This document shows, piece by piece, positions 52,954 through 61,259 of a DNA stretch of 64,000 bases. The position numbers were made by a program, and so were the translations under genes. The stretch's first letter is position 1. Each line of letters starts with the position of its first letter. Below the pieces are notes generated by a model that saw only the letters and a list, made by a program, of their open reading frames with translations, did no database searches and had not been told where the DNA came from. Source of the DNA: Colwellia sp. 20A7 (GTDB lineage: Bacteria; Pseudomonadota; Gammaproteobacteria; Enterobacterales; Alteromonadaceae). The stretch lies in the NCBI RefSeq assembly GCF_009832865.1, contig NZ_CP047130.1, positions 930,001 through 994,000 on the forward strand. The letters are read 5' to 3'.

Positions 52954-52968
52954 ATACCAAGTCCATTA
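52939..52968. repeat. 30-bp perfect palindrome at the end of the tandem repeat
   Basis: AATGGACTTGGTATT directly followed by AATACCAAGTCCATT, a perfect inverted repeat with no loop. It overlaps the end of the second tandem unit. Such TACCAAG-type palindromes are common between genes in this group of bacteria (general knowledge, not checked). Confidence 0.75.
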
Positions 52969-53099
52969 AGTTAGTTCCCACTCAGAGCTTACCAGCGGTT
53001 TGAGAACAAATAGAATTTTTTACCTATAGTTGTTCTATATGAAGAGCCATTACCATTCTGTAGAATTATACCGATGAGTAAACATTTAAAGAGGCTTTT

Positions 53100-53402
53100 A
53101 TGAAAAAGTGGTTAGTCATACTTTCTTTACTCGTTACTGTTACTTTTTTTGCAGTTATGAATAGTCAGTCAATTTCAGAAAATGAAAACCTGTGCACCGA
53201 TTCATGGGAGCGTTTTATTAATGATAATGTTTCAACAGGAGATGGTCGAGGGCACGGTCCTGATCTTGGATCGGACGAATGGAAATCAGTCGTTGAATTT
53301 AAACTTGGTATTCGAGGAGATTCCAATATCCCTCAACGAGACACTAAAGCTTGGTGCGCTTATATCGATAAACTACTACGTAATAAACTTGCGGTTATTT
53401 AA
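53100..53402 (+). CDS. Small secreted protein of unknown function
   Basis: A 100-residue protein with a hydrophobic leader (about residues 3-20), so probably exported or anchored by it. The rest has two cysteines (about 32 and 87) and a D/G-rich stretch TGDGRGHGPDLGSDEW. No family recognised. It stands alone in a repeat-rich region between the IS element and a frameshifted gene. Start AGAGGCTTTT-ATG is credible. Codon use is ordinary; the hypothesis that it is a horizontally gained gene rests only on its surroundings. Confidence 0.55.
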   Translation: MKKWLVILSLLVTVTFFAVMNSQSISENENLCTDSWERFINDNVSTGDGRGHGPDLGSDEWKSVVEFKLGIRGDSNIPQRDTKAWCAYIDKLLRNKLAVI

Positions 53403-53538
53403 AAGCGTAAGCCAAATTTTTCGTTCTTCTGTCCTTGTTTCGATAACCATACGAACAATAAACCAAAAGCATTCAATTGATGTTTTAAAACGCTTGAATT
53501 ACCTTGTATAAAATATTGTAGAGATAAATAAATCATTA

Positions 53539-53917
53539 TTAATTAGGAATGTTAAGTAATACAGATTCACCTTTATTTAGTTGTTCTCTGATTGCTAAGT
53601 CTGCCTTATATAACAATGGTACATGGTTTGCTCTATAAGGATTAATATAGAAACGCGTTGGCCAAGCATTAGGTGGATACTTTACGTCTTTTTTGGTTTG
53701 TTGTTCTGTTACGTCAAATGTATAAACATAAGGCAGTGCTTGATTACTTCCAGGGACTGTATCGCGAGTATCAATGTAGCCATCCCTAAAGTTAGCGCAT
53801 GCGCCAAAATGTTAAATGTCATAATCCCAACGAAGTTAGAATAAAAGGAACGCCTGGAATAAAGACCAACCACCACCAAAATAAGCGAATTAATTTTTGT
53901 TTGTAAGGTTTCATCAT
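53539..53917 (-). pseudogene. Frameshifted gene for a small membrane-anchored protein
   Basis: The reverse strand starts MMKPYKQKLIRLFWWWLVF then IPGVPFILTSLGL and a TGA; in the next frame the sequence continues FGACANFRDGYIDTRDTVPG, then a clear C-terminal segment (LPYVYTFDVTEQQTKKDVKY, PPNAWPTRFYINPYRANHVP, then LLYKADLAIREQLNKGESVL) ending LNIPN-TAA at 53539. Coding quality is good on both sides, so one frameshift near 53810-53830 broke it. The product would be about 125 residues with one helix. Family unknown. Confidence 0.6.
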
Positions 53918-54106
53918 TGCTAGCTAAGTTTGATTATTCAAATGGAATATTAATTCAAGTAAATAAAGGAGATATTTAAAGACTCCGTAAGGTTATGTTT
54001 TCAAGGTTAACAAGTAAATTGTTTTATGGCTCTTTAGTGTTTAAATAATAGTATGAAAAATATTCTTACTTTGTACTATCAGATAGAAAGCGTATGTGAG
54101 TTTATA

Positions 54107-54133
54107 TTACTTATGCATATTATGCATAAGTAA
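54107..54133. repeat. 27-bp perfect palindrome
   Basis: TTACTTATGCATA, one T, then TATGCATAAGTAA: perfect 13-bp arms. It contains two ATGCAT boxes. It could be an operator for an unknown regulator or a cruciform-forming site. It is 254 bp before oadG. Confidence 0.6.
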
Positions 54134-54209
54134 TGAATAAATTTATTAGGTGTGTATATTGTATATTATAAATAAAAACTATCCTACATCTCAGCTATTT
54201 CAGTATTTA

Positions 54210-54225
54210 ATATTGTATACAATAT
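54210..54225. promoter_or_regulatory. GntR/FadR-type operator candidate before oadGAB
   Basis: ATATTGTATACAATAT is a perfect 16-bp palindrome containing ATTGTATACAAT, the form bound by some GntR-family regulators of organic-acid genes (MdcY recalled). It lies 161 bp before oadG. A poorer related stretch, GTATATTGTATATTAT, is at about 54153. No regulator gene is nearby. Confidence 0.45.
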
Positions 54226-54386
54226 CTTGTTATGCAAAATTACATGAATATTTAGTAAAAAAGGCTGAATATCCATCTTTTTACCTATTGACGCAGTATT
54301 ATTTTTCTGAAACTGCAAAATAATGTTTGTTTTTCATAAATGGAGTGATTATTCTAATTTCACTAACTTACGAGTGAGAACAAAAA

Positions 54387-54671
54387 ATGAACAGTATGGA
54401 GCATCAATTTATAGAAGCAGGTACACTTATGCTTGCTGGAATGGTATTTGTGTTTGCTTTTTTAAGCTTATTAATTATTTTTATTAATACTGTGTTGGCA
54501 AGATTGGCAGTGAGGTTTCCTGACGCTATTACACCCAGCAGAAATCATTCGAATAAAAAAAAGAATAAGGCAGTAAGCGGTGAAATCTCACCTGCAATAG
54601 TTGCTGCAATTAGCGGCTCTATAAGTCAATATCGTCAAAAACATTCTACACAGCATAAGTCAAAGAAATAA
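54387..54671 (+). CDS. oadG: Oxaloacetate decarboxylase gamma chain
   Basis: A 94-residue protein with one membrane helix (about residues 12-38: [19 protein letters not shown]) and a basic polar tail. AG-x-x-LMLAGM at the start and the tail [18 protein letters not shown] match OadG. It assembles the sodium pump and binds Zn. It starts 10 bp before oadA, as in other oadGAB operons. Confidence 0.92.
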   Translation: MNSMEHQFIEAGTLMLAGMVFVFAFLSLLIIFINTVLARLAVRFPDAITPSRNHSNKKKNKAVSGEISPAIVAAISGSISQYRQKHSTQHKSKK

Positions 54672-54681
54672 GGGTACAATC

Positions 54682-56460
54682 ATGAGCAAACCATTAGGTA
54701 TTACCGAAGTTGTTTTAAGAGATGGTCATCAGTCAATTCTTGCTACCCGTCTGCGTTTAGCAGATATGTTGCCAATTGCTTCAACATTAGATGAGGTTGG
54801 CTATTGGTCAATTGAGTCATGGGGCGGTGCAACATTTGATTCTTGTATTCGTTATTTAGGTGAAGATCCTTGGGAACGTATTCGTGCCTTAAAAAAGGCT
54901 ATGCCAAATACAAAACAGCAAATGTTATTTCGTGGTCAAAATATTTTAGGCTACCGTCATTATGCTGATGATGTTGTAGAGAAATTCGTTGAACGAGCTC
55001 ACCTTAATGGTGTTGATGTTTTCCGTATTTTTGATGCAATGAATGATGTTCGTAACCTTAAAACTTCTATTAAAGCAGCTGTTAAAGTTGGTGCTCACGC
55101 TCAAGGTACATTAAGTTATACCGAGAGCCCAGTACACACACTTGAAGGCTGGTTAACCATGGCCAAGCAACTTGAAGACATGGGTGCTCATTCTTTATGT
55201 ATTAAAGATATGTCAGGGTTGCTAAAACCTTACGACGCAGCTGAGTTAATTACTCGTCTTAAAGAAACTGTTGCTCTACCTATTGCGTTGCATTGTCATG
55301 CAACAACAGGCCTAAGTGTTGCGACACAAATGAAAGCCATTGATAGCGATATTGATGTAATAGATACATCAATTTCTTCTATGAGTATGACATACGGTCA
55401 TTCACCAACAGAAACAATTGCTTCTATTGTTGAAGGTAGTCCACGTGCTACTGGCTTAAATATTGAAAAAATGGCAGAAGTTGCTGCTTATTTCCGAGAT
55501 GTTAGGGAAAAATATGCCGAATTTGAAGGCAGTTTAAAAGGCGTTGATGCGAGAATATTAACTGCACAAGTGCCTGGTGGCATGTTAACTAACATGGAAA
55601 ATCAGCTTAAAGAGCAAGGCGCGGCAGACAAGTTTGATGAAGTGTTAACTGAAATACCTAAAGTACGTAAAGATTTAGGTTATATTCCGCTGGTTACACC
55701 AACATCACAAATTGTTGGTACACAAGCGGTGCTTAACATACTAACCGGTGAACGCTATAAGTCTATTACAAAAGAAACTGCTGGTGTACTTAAAGGTGAA
55801 TATGGTGCAACTGCTGCTCCCGTTGATGCTGAATTACAAGCACGAGTATTAGATGGTGATGAAGTTATCACTTGTCGTCCTGCTGATCTACTTGACCCAG
55901 AGTTAGATAAATTATCGACAGAATTACAGTTGCTAGCTAAAGAGAAAAATATTGATTTAGCTGATGACGTTATTGATGATGTATTAACTTATGCTTTATT
56001 TCCACAAATAGGGCTGAAGTTTTTAGAAAACAGAAATAACCCGTCAGCATTTGAACCAATCCCAACGAAAGTAAGTGCTAAGTCAGTTGAATCATCTGAG
56101 CCAAAAGATGCAACAGCACCAGAAAGTTACGCTGTTAGTGTTGATGGTAAAATTTATAGTGTTGTTGTCGCTCCTGGTGGCTCTATTGACTCTATTACGC
56201 TTCCTGCCGGTGATGATGCAATTAAACAATCAGCGTCTATTTCTGCTGAAGAAACATTAAATGCGCCACTTTCAGGTAACATTTTTAAAGTAATTGTTAA
56301 TGAAGGTGATTCTGTTGAAGCCGGTGATGTTGTTATCATTATGGAAGCCATGAAAATGGAAACAGAAATTCGTGCAGTTCATGCGGGTGTTATTACTAGT
56401 TTGCATACCAAAGAAGGTGACTCTGTTGCTGTTGGTGATGCTTTACTTAGCTTTTCATAG
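54682..56460 (+). CDS. oadA: Oxaloacetate decarboxylase alpha chain (biotin)
   Basis: A 592-residue protein. The N-terminal carboxyltransferase domain (about 1-270) starts [19 protein letters not shown] and has the zinc-site and [20 protein letters not shown] region (about 206-225). A middle conserved domain follows, then a linker and a biotinyl domain (about 515-592) with [12 protein letters not shown], the Lys in EAMKM being biotinylated. It transfers the carboxyl of oxaloacetate to biotin for the membrane subunit. The gene starts 10 bp after oadG. Confidence 0.96.
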   Translation: MSKPLGITEVVLRDGHQSILATRLRLADMLPIASTLDEVGYWSIESWGGATFDSCIRYLGEDPWERIRALKKAMPNTKQQMLFRGQNILGYRHYADDVVEKFVERAHLNGVDVFRIFDAMNDVRNLKTSIKAAVKVGAHAQGTLSYTESPVHTLEGWLTMAKQLEDMGAHSLCIKDMSGLLKPYDAAELITRLKETVALPIALHCHATTGLSVATQMKAIDSDIDVIDTSISSMSMTYGHSPTETIASIVEGSPRATGLNIEKMAEVAAYFRDVREKYAEFEGSLKGVDARILTAQVPGGMLTNMENQLKEQGAADKFDEVLTEIPKVRKDLGYIPLVTPTSQIVGTQAVLNILTGERYKSITKETAGVLKGEYGATAAPVDAELQARVLDGDEVITCRPADLLDPELDKLSTELQLLAKEKNIDLADDVIDDVLTYALFPQIGLKFLENRNNPSAFEPIPTKVSAKSVESSEPKDATAPESYAVSVDGKIYSVVVAPGGSIDSITLPAGDDAIKQSASISAEETLNAPLSGNIFKVIVNEGDSVEAGDVVIIMEAMKMETEIRAVHAGVITSLHTKEGDSVAVGDALLSFS

Positions 56461-56468
56461 AGGATCTT

Positions 56469-57599
56469 ATGGATTCATTAACTAAACTATGGCTATCAAC
56501 AGGCTTAGCTAATTTTGAGCTAGGGCAAGTCATCATGATGTTGGTTGGTTGTGGATTGTTGTATCTTGCTATTGCGAGAAACTTCGAGCCGCTATTACTA
56601 CTTCCTATGGGCTTTGGTGCGATATTAACGAATATTCCTATTGCGGGATTTTCTGAAGTAGGTGGCCTGCTACACTATATTTATTATGCAGGAATAGACA
56701 CAGGTATATTCCCATTAATTATATTTATGGGTGTAGGTGCAATGACCGACTTTAGTGCCTTGATTGCAAACCCTAAAACTTTATTGTTAGGGGCGTCAGC
56801 GCAATTTGGTATTTTTGCTACGCTATTTGGTGCTATTGCTTTAAATGGTATACCGGGTATTGAGTTTACTTTAAAAGATGCTTCGGCTATTGCGATCATT
56901 GGTGGTGCAGATGGACCAACGGCAATATTTTTGGCCTCTAAATTAGCACCTGAATTACTTGGCGCAATTGCGGTTGCAGCATATTCATACATGGCGTTAG
57001 TTCCTATTATTCAACCGCCTATTATGAGAGCTTTAACAACAGAAGATGAACGTAAAATTGAAATGGCACAGCTTCGCCCTGTAACAAAAGTAGAAAAAAT
57101 TATTTTTCCACTGGGTGTATTACTAATGACTATTTTCTTTTTACCATCAGCAACGCCTTTAGTTGGTATGTTCTGTTTAGGTAACTTGATGCGTGAGTCA
57201 GGTGTGGTTGATCGCTTAAGTTCAACTTCACAAAATGAGCTAATTAATATTACAACAATATTTTTAGGCTTAGGTGTTGGGTCAAAATTAAGTGCTGAAG
57301 CTTTCTTAAACGTTCAAACATTAGGTATTTTAGCGCTTGGTGCAGTAGCTTTTTCTATCGGTACTGCTTCTGGTGTATTAATGGCTAAGTTAATGAATAA
57401 GTTTTCTAAGGAAAAAGTTAACCCATTAATTGGTGCTGCCGGTGTATCTGCAGTTCCTATGGCTGCACGTGTTGCTAATAAAGTTGGTTTAGAGGCTAAT
57501 CCTCATAACTTCTTACTTATGCATGCAATGGGGCCAAATGTAGCTGGTGTTCTTGGTTCAGCTGTGGCAGCAGGTATATTACTTGCCCTTGTAGGTTAA
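56469..57599 (+). CDS. oadB: Oxaloacetate decarboxylase beta chain (Na+ pump)
   Basis: A 376-residue inner-membrane protein with about nine helices. [41 protein letters not shown] (about 138-162) with the conserved Asp, and [14 protein letters not shown], are the family blocks. It decarboxylates carboxybiotin and pumps Na+. The gene starts 8 bp after oadA and ends the operon with the terminator at 57650. It fits a marine bacterium using a sodium gradient. Confidence 0.96.
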   Translation: MDSLTKLWLSTGLANFELGQVIMMLVGCGLLYLAIARNFEPLLLLPMGFGAILTNIPIAGFSEVGGLLHYIYYAGIDTGIFPLIIFMGVGAMTDFSALIANPKTLLLGASAQFGIFATLFGAIALNGIPGIEFTLKDASAIAIIGGADGPTAIFLASKLAPELLGAIAVAAYSYMALVPIIQPPIMRALTTEDERKIEMAQLRPVTKVEKIIFPLGVLLMTIFFLPSATPLVGMFCLGNLMRESGVVDRLSSTSQNELINITTIFLGLGVGSKLSAEAFLNVQTLGILALGAVAFSIGTASGVLMAKLMNKFSKEKVNPLIGAAGVSAVPMAARVANKVGLEANPHNFLLMHAMGPNVAGVLGSAVAAGILLALVG

Positions 57600-57649
57600 G
57601 CGGTTCTAGTTCTATGTAACCCTATGAACACATAAAGTTGAATTAAATT

Positions 57650-57678
57650 AAAAAAGCCGAGCATGTCTCGGCTTTTTT
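57650..57678 (+). terminator. Terminator of oadGAB
   Basis: AAAAAAGCCGAG / CTCGGCTTTTTT, a 12-bp stem with a CATGT loop and a six-T tail. Strong; the symmetric A/T runs allow both directions. Confidence 0.85.
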
Positions 57679-57726
57679 ATGTGTAAATGCTAATATTACT
57701 TTTTATCCTAACGATACCTATTCCAT

Positions 57727-58551
57727 ATGAAATATTCTCTTATTATATGTTTTGCACTATTAAGTTTGTCGGGCTGCTCTACGTCTTCAACAGGCCGTAA
57801 CCAAGTGGCGCTTTATTCTGATAGTGAGTTAAGTAAAATGGGCATTACTTCATTTGAACAAATGAAGCAGGAAATACCAATTAGTACAGACAAAGTAACG
57901 AATGACTTTGTTCTATGTGTTGCTGATGCCATTACTGAGAATGTGCCTGAATCTTTATTTTCTGGCGAATGGGAAGTGGTTGTATTTGATTCTGCACAAG
58001 TAAATGCATTCGCTTTACCTGGTGGTAAAATAGGTGTTTATACTGGCATCTTAAATGTTACTGAGAACCAAGATCAATTAGCCGCCATTATGGGGCACGA
58101 AGTAGGGCATGTACTTGAAAGACATTCTAATGAACGTTTATCTGCTAGTCAGCTATCAAATGTTGGTTTAGCTGTGGCAACAATCGCACTAGGTGCCAGT
58201 GATATTGATAATCAAGGGTTATGGGTTGCTGGATTAGGGATTGGTGTTCAATATGGCGTTATTATGCCTTATAGTCGATCTCATGAAAGTGAGGCGGATA
58301 TCGTTGGACAAGATTTAATGGCTCGTTCTGGTTTTTCACCTGATGCGAGTATTCAGTTATGGAAAAATATGTCGAAGTTGAGTAGTGCAGAATCACCTGA
58401 ATTTATGTCGACTCATCCATCAAATGCAACGCGCATTAAACAATTAACTGAACACTTAGCCGTTTCTCAGCCTTATTATTTATCTAAAAAAAGTGCTAAC
58501 ACGTTACCTAAATGTGTAAAACCTAGCGTTATTCCAAAGCCCAAGAGCTAA
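57727..58551 (+). CDS. M48-family metalloprotease lipoprotein
   Basis: A 274-residue protein with a lipoprotein leader (ALLSLSGC at about residue 17). The zinc-binding motif HEVGH is at about residues 124-128 in AAIMGHEVGHVLERHSNER, and the third ligand is in SHESEADIVGQDLMARSGF (about 180-200). It corresponds to the YcaL/LoiP type of periplasmic lipoprotein protease involved in outer-membrane quality control. Monocistronic, convergent with the histidine kinase gene downstream. Confidence 0.9.
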   Translation: MKYSLIICFALLSLSGCSTSSTGRNQVALYSDSELSKMGITSFEQMKQEIPISTDKVTNDFVLCVADAITENVPESLFSGEWEVVVFDSAQVNAFALPGGKIGVYTGILNVTENQDQLAAIMGHEVGHVLERHSNERLSASQLSNVGLAVATIALGASDIDNQGLWVAGLGIGVQYGVIMPYSRSHESEADIVGQDLMARSGFSPDASIQLWKNMSKLSSAESPEFMSTHPSNATRIKQLTEHLAVSQPYYLSKKSANTLPKCVKPSVIPKPKS

Positions 58552-58573
58552 ACACCAAGGTTTATTGTATTGT

Positions 58574-59947
58574 TTATTGTATCGGGAAGTTTATATGGAA
58601 GCAGGTTCCTTTTCCTAGGCTACTAGAACATGTGATCTTTCCATGGAGTGATTGGGTTACTAAATTGTAAACAATATGCATACCTAAACCACTACCACCT
58701 TGACCGCGTTTTGTAGTAAAAAATGGTTCAAATATTTTATCCATATTTTCAGGCGCTATGCCGCATCCAGAATCTTTAAACTGTATATTTATACGTTGAG
58801 CTTCTTGTTCAATATTTATCGTGATTATACCCGAGGCCTCTTTTTCAAACGCATGAGTAATAGCATTAATCACTAAATTAGTAATAATTTGTGCTATAGC
58901 GCCAGGAGAGGTTTTGATAACTAAATCATCAGGTGCATTCAGGTCGATTTTGCAGCCGCTACGTCCTGTTTTTGGGCGTAAGCTTGACAATACATCATTA
59001 ATGTAAGCCTTTAATTTGAACTCTCTAATTTCTTCATTCGATTGATCTATAGCGACTTCTTTAAAACCTTGAATTAAATCAGCGGCTCTATTTAAATTTG
59101 ATTGCAATAATTTTGAGCTAGCAGCTGCTGTTTCCACGTAATAAACGAGTGCTTTTTTGGTAATATTGTCATTTTGATAAAGTGTATGAAAATCATTTGT
59201 CGCATCTTCTAAGTGTGATGATGCTGTAATAGCAATTCCTATCGGCGTATTAATTTCATGTGCTACACCCGCGACTAAGCGACCAAGAGATGCCATTTTT
59301 TCTGTTTGAATTAATTGTTCTTGCGTGTTTTTTAGGTTACTAATTGATTGTTCTAGCTCTCTTGTTCGTTGTTTAACACGGTTTTCTAATTCATTCTTAT
59401 TGTCTATTAGCGCTTGATTAGTCTGTTTTATTTCTACAGCAATAAGCCAAGCAATATAGCTTATAAAGCTTAATATAATGATTAGTAAAATAGCGGAATG
59501 TATGTCACTTTCTTTAGTCTCATTATGGATGTATCCCATCTCATTTAGGTAACCAATAGATAAAAGATTAATACCAACTAAGAGATAGAGAAAAAAAGCT
59601 AAACGATGGCTACCTTTTAGTAGAGATATCATTATAAGTGCAGGGAAAGAAAAGAGTATTTCGTCTCTTAAACCGTTATATATCCAAACAAAGGCCAGCA
59701 ATATAACCGTTAAAAGTAAAAGAAGTATATTTGTGCCTAACTCAAGCTTATTTTTTTGAGCTAAAAAATAAACGGGCGTGATAATAATAATCGTAAATAT
59801 AATGGCATAAATTATTTGCCGGTTATCAGTAAATAAGTATTGTATGGCGATTATAGCGAGAGCCGACTCAACAGCCCAAAATAGTTTAATTAACCTATTT
59901 TTAGGTATGTTTAGTGAGTCGATATCCACGGGGGTTACTTTATCCAT
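58574..59947 (-). CDS. Orphan sensor histidine kinase
   Basis: A 457-residue protein. Residues about 20-175 hold six hydrophobic helices, then a coiled coil (about 175-220: NELENRVKQRTRELEQSI), the phosphoacceptor box GRLVAGVAHEINTPIG (His near 230) and the ATPase domain with TNLVINAITHAFEK, DSGCGIAPENMDKIFEPFF and GGSGLGMHIVYNL. All N, G1, F and G2 boxes are intact. There is no receiver domain and no response regulator adjacent, so it is orphan. Its stop at 58574 is close to the M48 gene end. Signal unknown. Confidence 0.9.
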   Translation of the reverse strand: MDKVTPVDIDSLNIPKNRLIKLFWAVESALAIIAIQYLFTDNRQIIYAIIFTIIIITPVYFLAQKNKLELGTNILLLLLTVILLAFVWIYNGLRDEILFSFPALIMISLLKGSHRLAFFLYLLVGINLLSIGYLNEMGYIHNETKESDIHSAILLIIILSFISYIAWLIAVEIKQTNQALIDNKNELENRVKQRTRELEQSISNLKNTQEQLIQTEKMASLGRLVAGVAHEINTPIGIAITASSHLEDATNDFHTLYQNDNITKKALVYYVETAAASSKLLQSNLNRAADLIQGFKEVAIDQSNEEIREFKLKAYINDVLSSLRPKTGRSGCKIDLNAPDDLVIKTSPGAIAQIITNLVINAITHAFEKEASGIITINIEQEAQRINIQFKDSGCGIAPENMDKIFEPFFTTKRGQGGSGLGMHIVYNLVTQSLHGKITCSSSLGKGTCFHINFPIQ

Positions 59948-60002
59948 ATAATACTTCTGTGTTTGAAAATCATATTACTAAAGACGTTTAGTCAAAAGCT
60001 TG

Positions 60003-60656
60003 TTAAGGGTGTAGTTTAAAATTAACCCATTCATTGTTTTGTTTTTCAAAACACACGCGATCATGTAAACGATTTGATCGCCCTTGCCAAAATTCAATGT
60101 AAGTTGGTTTTACTCGCCAACCTCCCCAAAATTCTGGATGTGGTACTTCACCAGTAGCGTACTTTTCGCTAAAAATGGCCATTCGTTTTTTTAATTGGTC
60201 ATCTTCCGTTAATTTTTGGCTTTGCTTTGATGCCCAGGCACCAATTTGACTGCCTCGGTCACGGCTATGGAAATAATCTGCAGACTCTTGTGCGGAAACT
60301 TTTTCAACAGAACCTTCAATACGTATTTGGCGTTGTAATACATTCCAATGAAATAGTAAGGCTACTTTACTGTTTTCATTTAATTCCTGGCTTTTTCTAC
60401 TGCCATAATTAGTGAAAAAAACAAAACCTTGCTCGTCAAAGTTCTTCAACAGCACCATACGAGAACTTGGTTGACCGTTTTGGCCACAAGTACTTACTGA
60501 CACAGCTTCAGGTAGCAATATGCCTGACTTGTTTGCATCTTCAAACCATTGCTTAAATAGCGGTAATGGAGTCGAATCGGTAGGTATTTCAGGTAAGGGC
60601 AAGGCAACACCTTGCCCAAAAGTGAGTAAGCAACGAAGTTTTTCAAATAAAGTCAT
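60003..60656 (-). CDS. pdxH: Pyridoxamine 5'-phosphate oxidase
   Basis: A 217-residue FMN enzyme. Family segments are present: QPSSRMVLLKNFDEQGFVFFTNYGSRKSQEL, LLFHWNVLQRQIRIEGSVEKV and SDYFHSRDRGSQIGAWASKQSQ, and the end PEFWGGWRVKPTYIEFWQGRSNRLHDR. It makes pyridoxal 5'-phosphate, which metY and other PLP enzymes need. Monocistronic. Confidence 0.96.
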   Translation of the reverse strand: MTLFEKLRCLLTFGQGVALPLPEIPTDSTPLPLFKQWFEDANKSGILLPEAVSVSTCGQNGQPSSRMVLLKNFDEQGFVFFTNYGSRKSQELNENSKVALLFHWNVLQRQIRIEGSVEKVSAQESADYFHSRDRGSQIGAWASKQSQKLTEDDQLKKRMAIFSEKYATGEVPHPEFWGGWRVKPTYIEFWQGRSNRLHDRVCFEKQNNEWVNFKLHP

Positions 60657-60908
60657 AAGGCTAACAAGTTATCTTTGAAATAAAGTCTATGTTATCAGTA
60701 TTTACAGTAAAAAAAAGTGATAATTTTCAATTGATAATGCTCATTTGTAGTAGCATTACCTATATTTATTATAATCAAATCTTATATCGAGGGGATTCGG
60801 CCATTGTGCTTTAGTTTTGTTCGTTGCGAAGTTGTTAGAATAAAACGTCTTTATTTTTATATAAAAACATAAAATTTTCGTTAATAAACTAAAGCTATAT
60901 TGGTAGGG

Positions 60909-61109
60909 TTACCAATCATTTTCATCGTCTAATAGTTCTTTTAGTCTTTTTCTCTCCATTAATTCATCAATACGTTTACGAGCGAGCAGGTTTCTTTGTG
61001 CTTGCTCTGCCGCCTTTTTTTCTGCGAATTCAACAGACTCAATATCAATATCTTTATTAAGTGTTTCATCGTCGTCATTTATATCATCTAAAAAGTCATC
61101 TTCTACCAT
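60909..61109 (-). CDS. Small acidic protein (PA3496-like)
   Basis: A 66-residue protein: an acidic N-terminus (MVEDDFLDDINDDDE) and a charged helix AEQAQRNLLARKRIDELMERKRLKELLDDENDW. The ARKRIDELMERKRL-like core with an acidic front is reminiscent of the PA3496 family of proposed envelope-integrity proteins, known to me only by name. It is on the - strand, divergent from tmcA, with 150 bp between starts. Low information; the ORF is supported by codon use and by similarity to that family. Confidence 0.6.
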   Translation of the reverse strand: MVEDDFLDDINDDDETLNKDIDIESVEFAEKKAAEQAQRNLLARKRIDELMERKRLKELLDDENDW

Positions 61110-61259
61110 TGTCTTTGCTCTTAAAAAATATTCTATTCAATATCAACATAAGGGGCTAATGATACTATTTCAAACTTTTTTTGGAAGAACTTTCTATTTT
61201 ATTTTATTGGTGTGCTAGCAATTGCTTGATAAACTATTGGCCTATATAGAATTAATGAT

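Larger units (their letters stand above)
53918..54386. other. Intergenic region before oadGAB
   Basis: 469 bp, strongly AT-rich, no coding frame. It contains two perfect palindromes (54107-54133 and 54210-54225), listed separately, the second a GntR-like candidate operator for oadGAB. Confidence 0.6.

Noticed and set aside
53182..53511. Overlapping frame in the small secreted protein region
   Set aside because: It overlaps the 53100 gene in another frame and lacks a signal peptide or ribosome-binding site; the 53100 frame has both.
53623..53844. Forward 73-residue frame
   Set aside because: It is antisense to the frameshifted leftward gene at 53539-53917, whose protein is clearly the coding one, and it lacks a ribosome-binding site.
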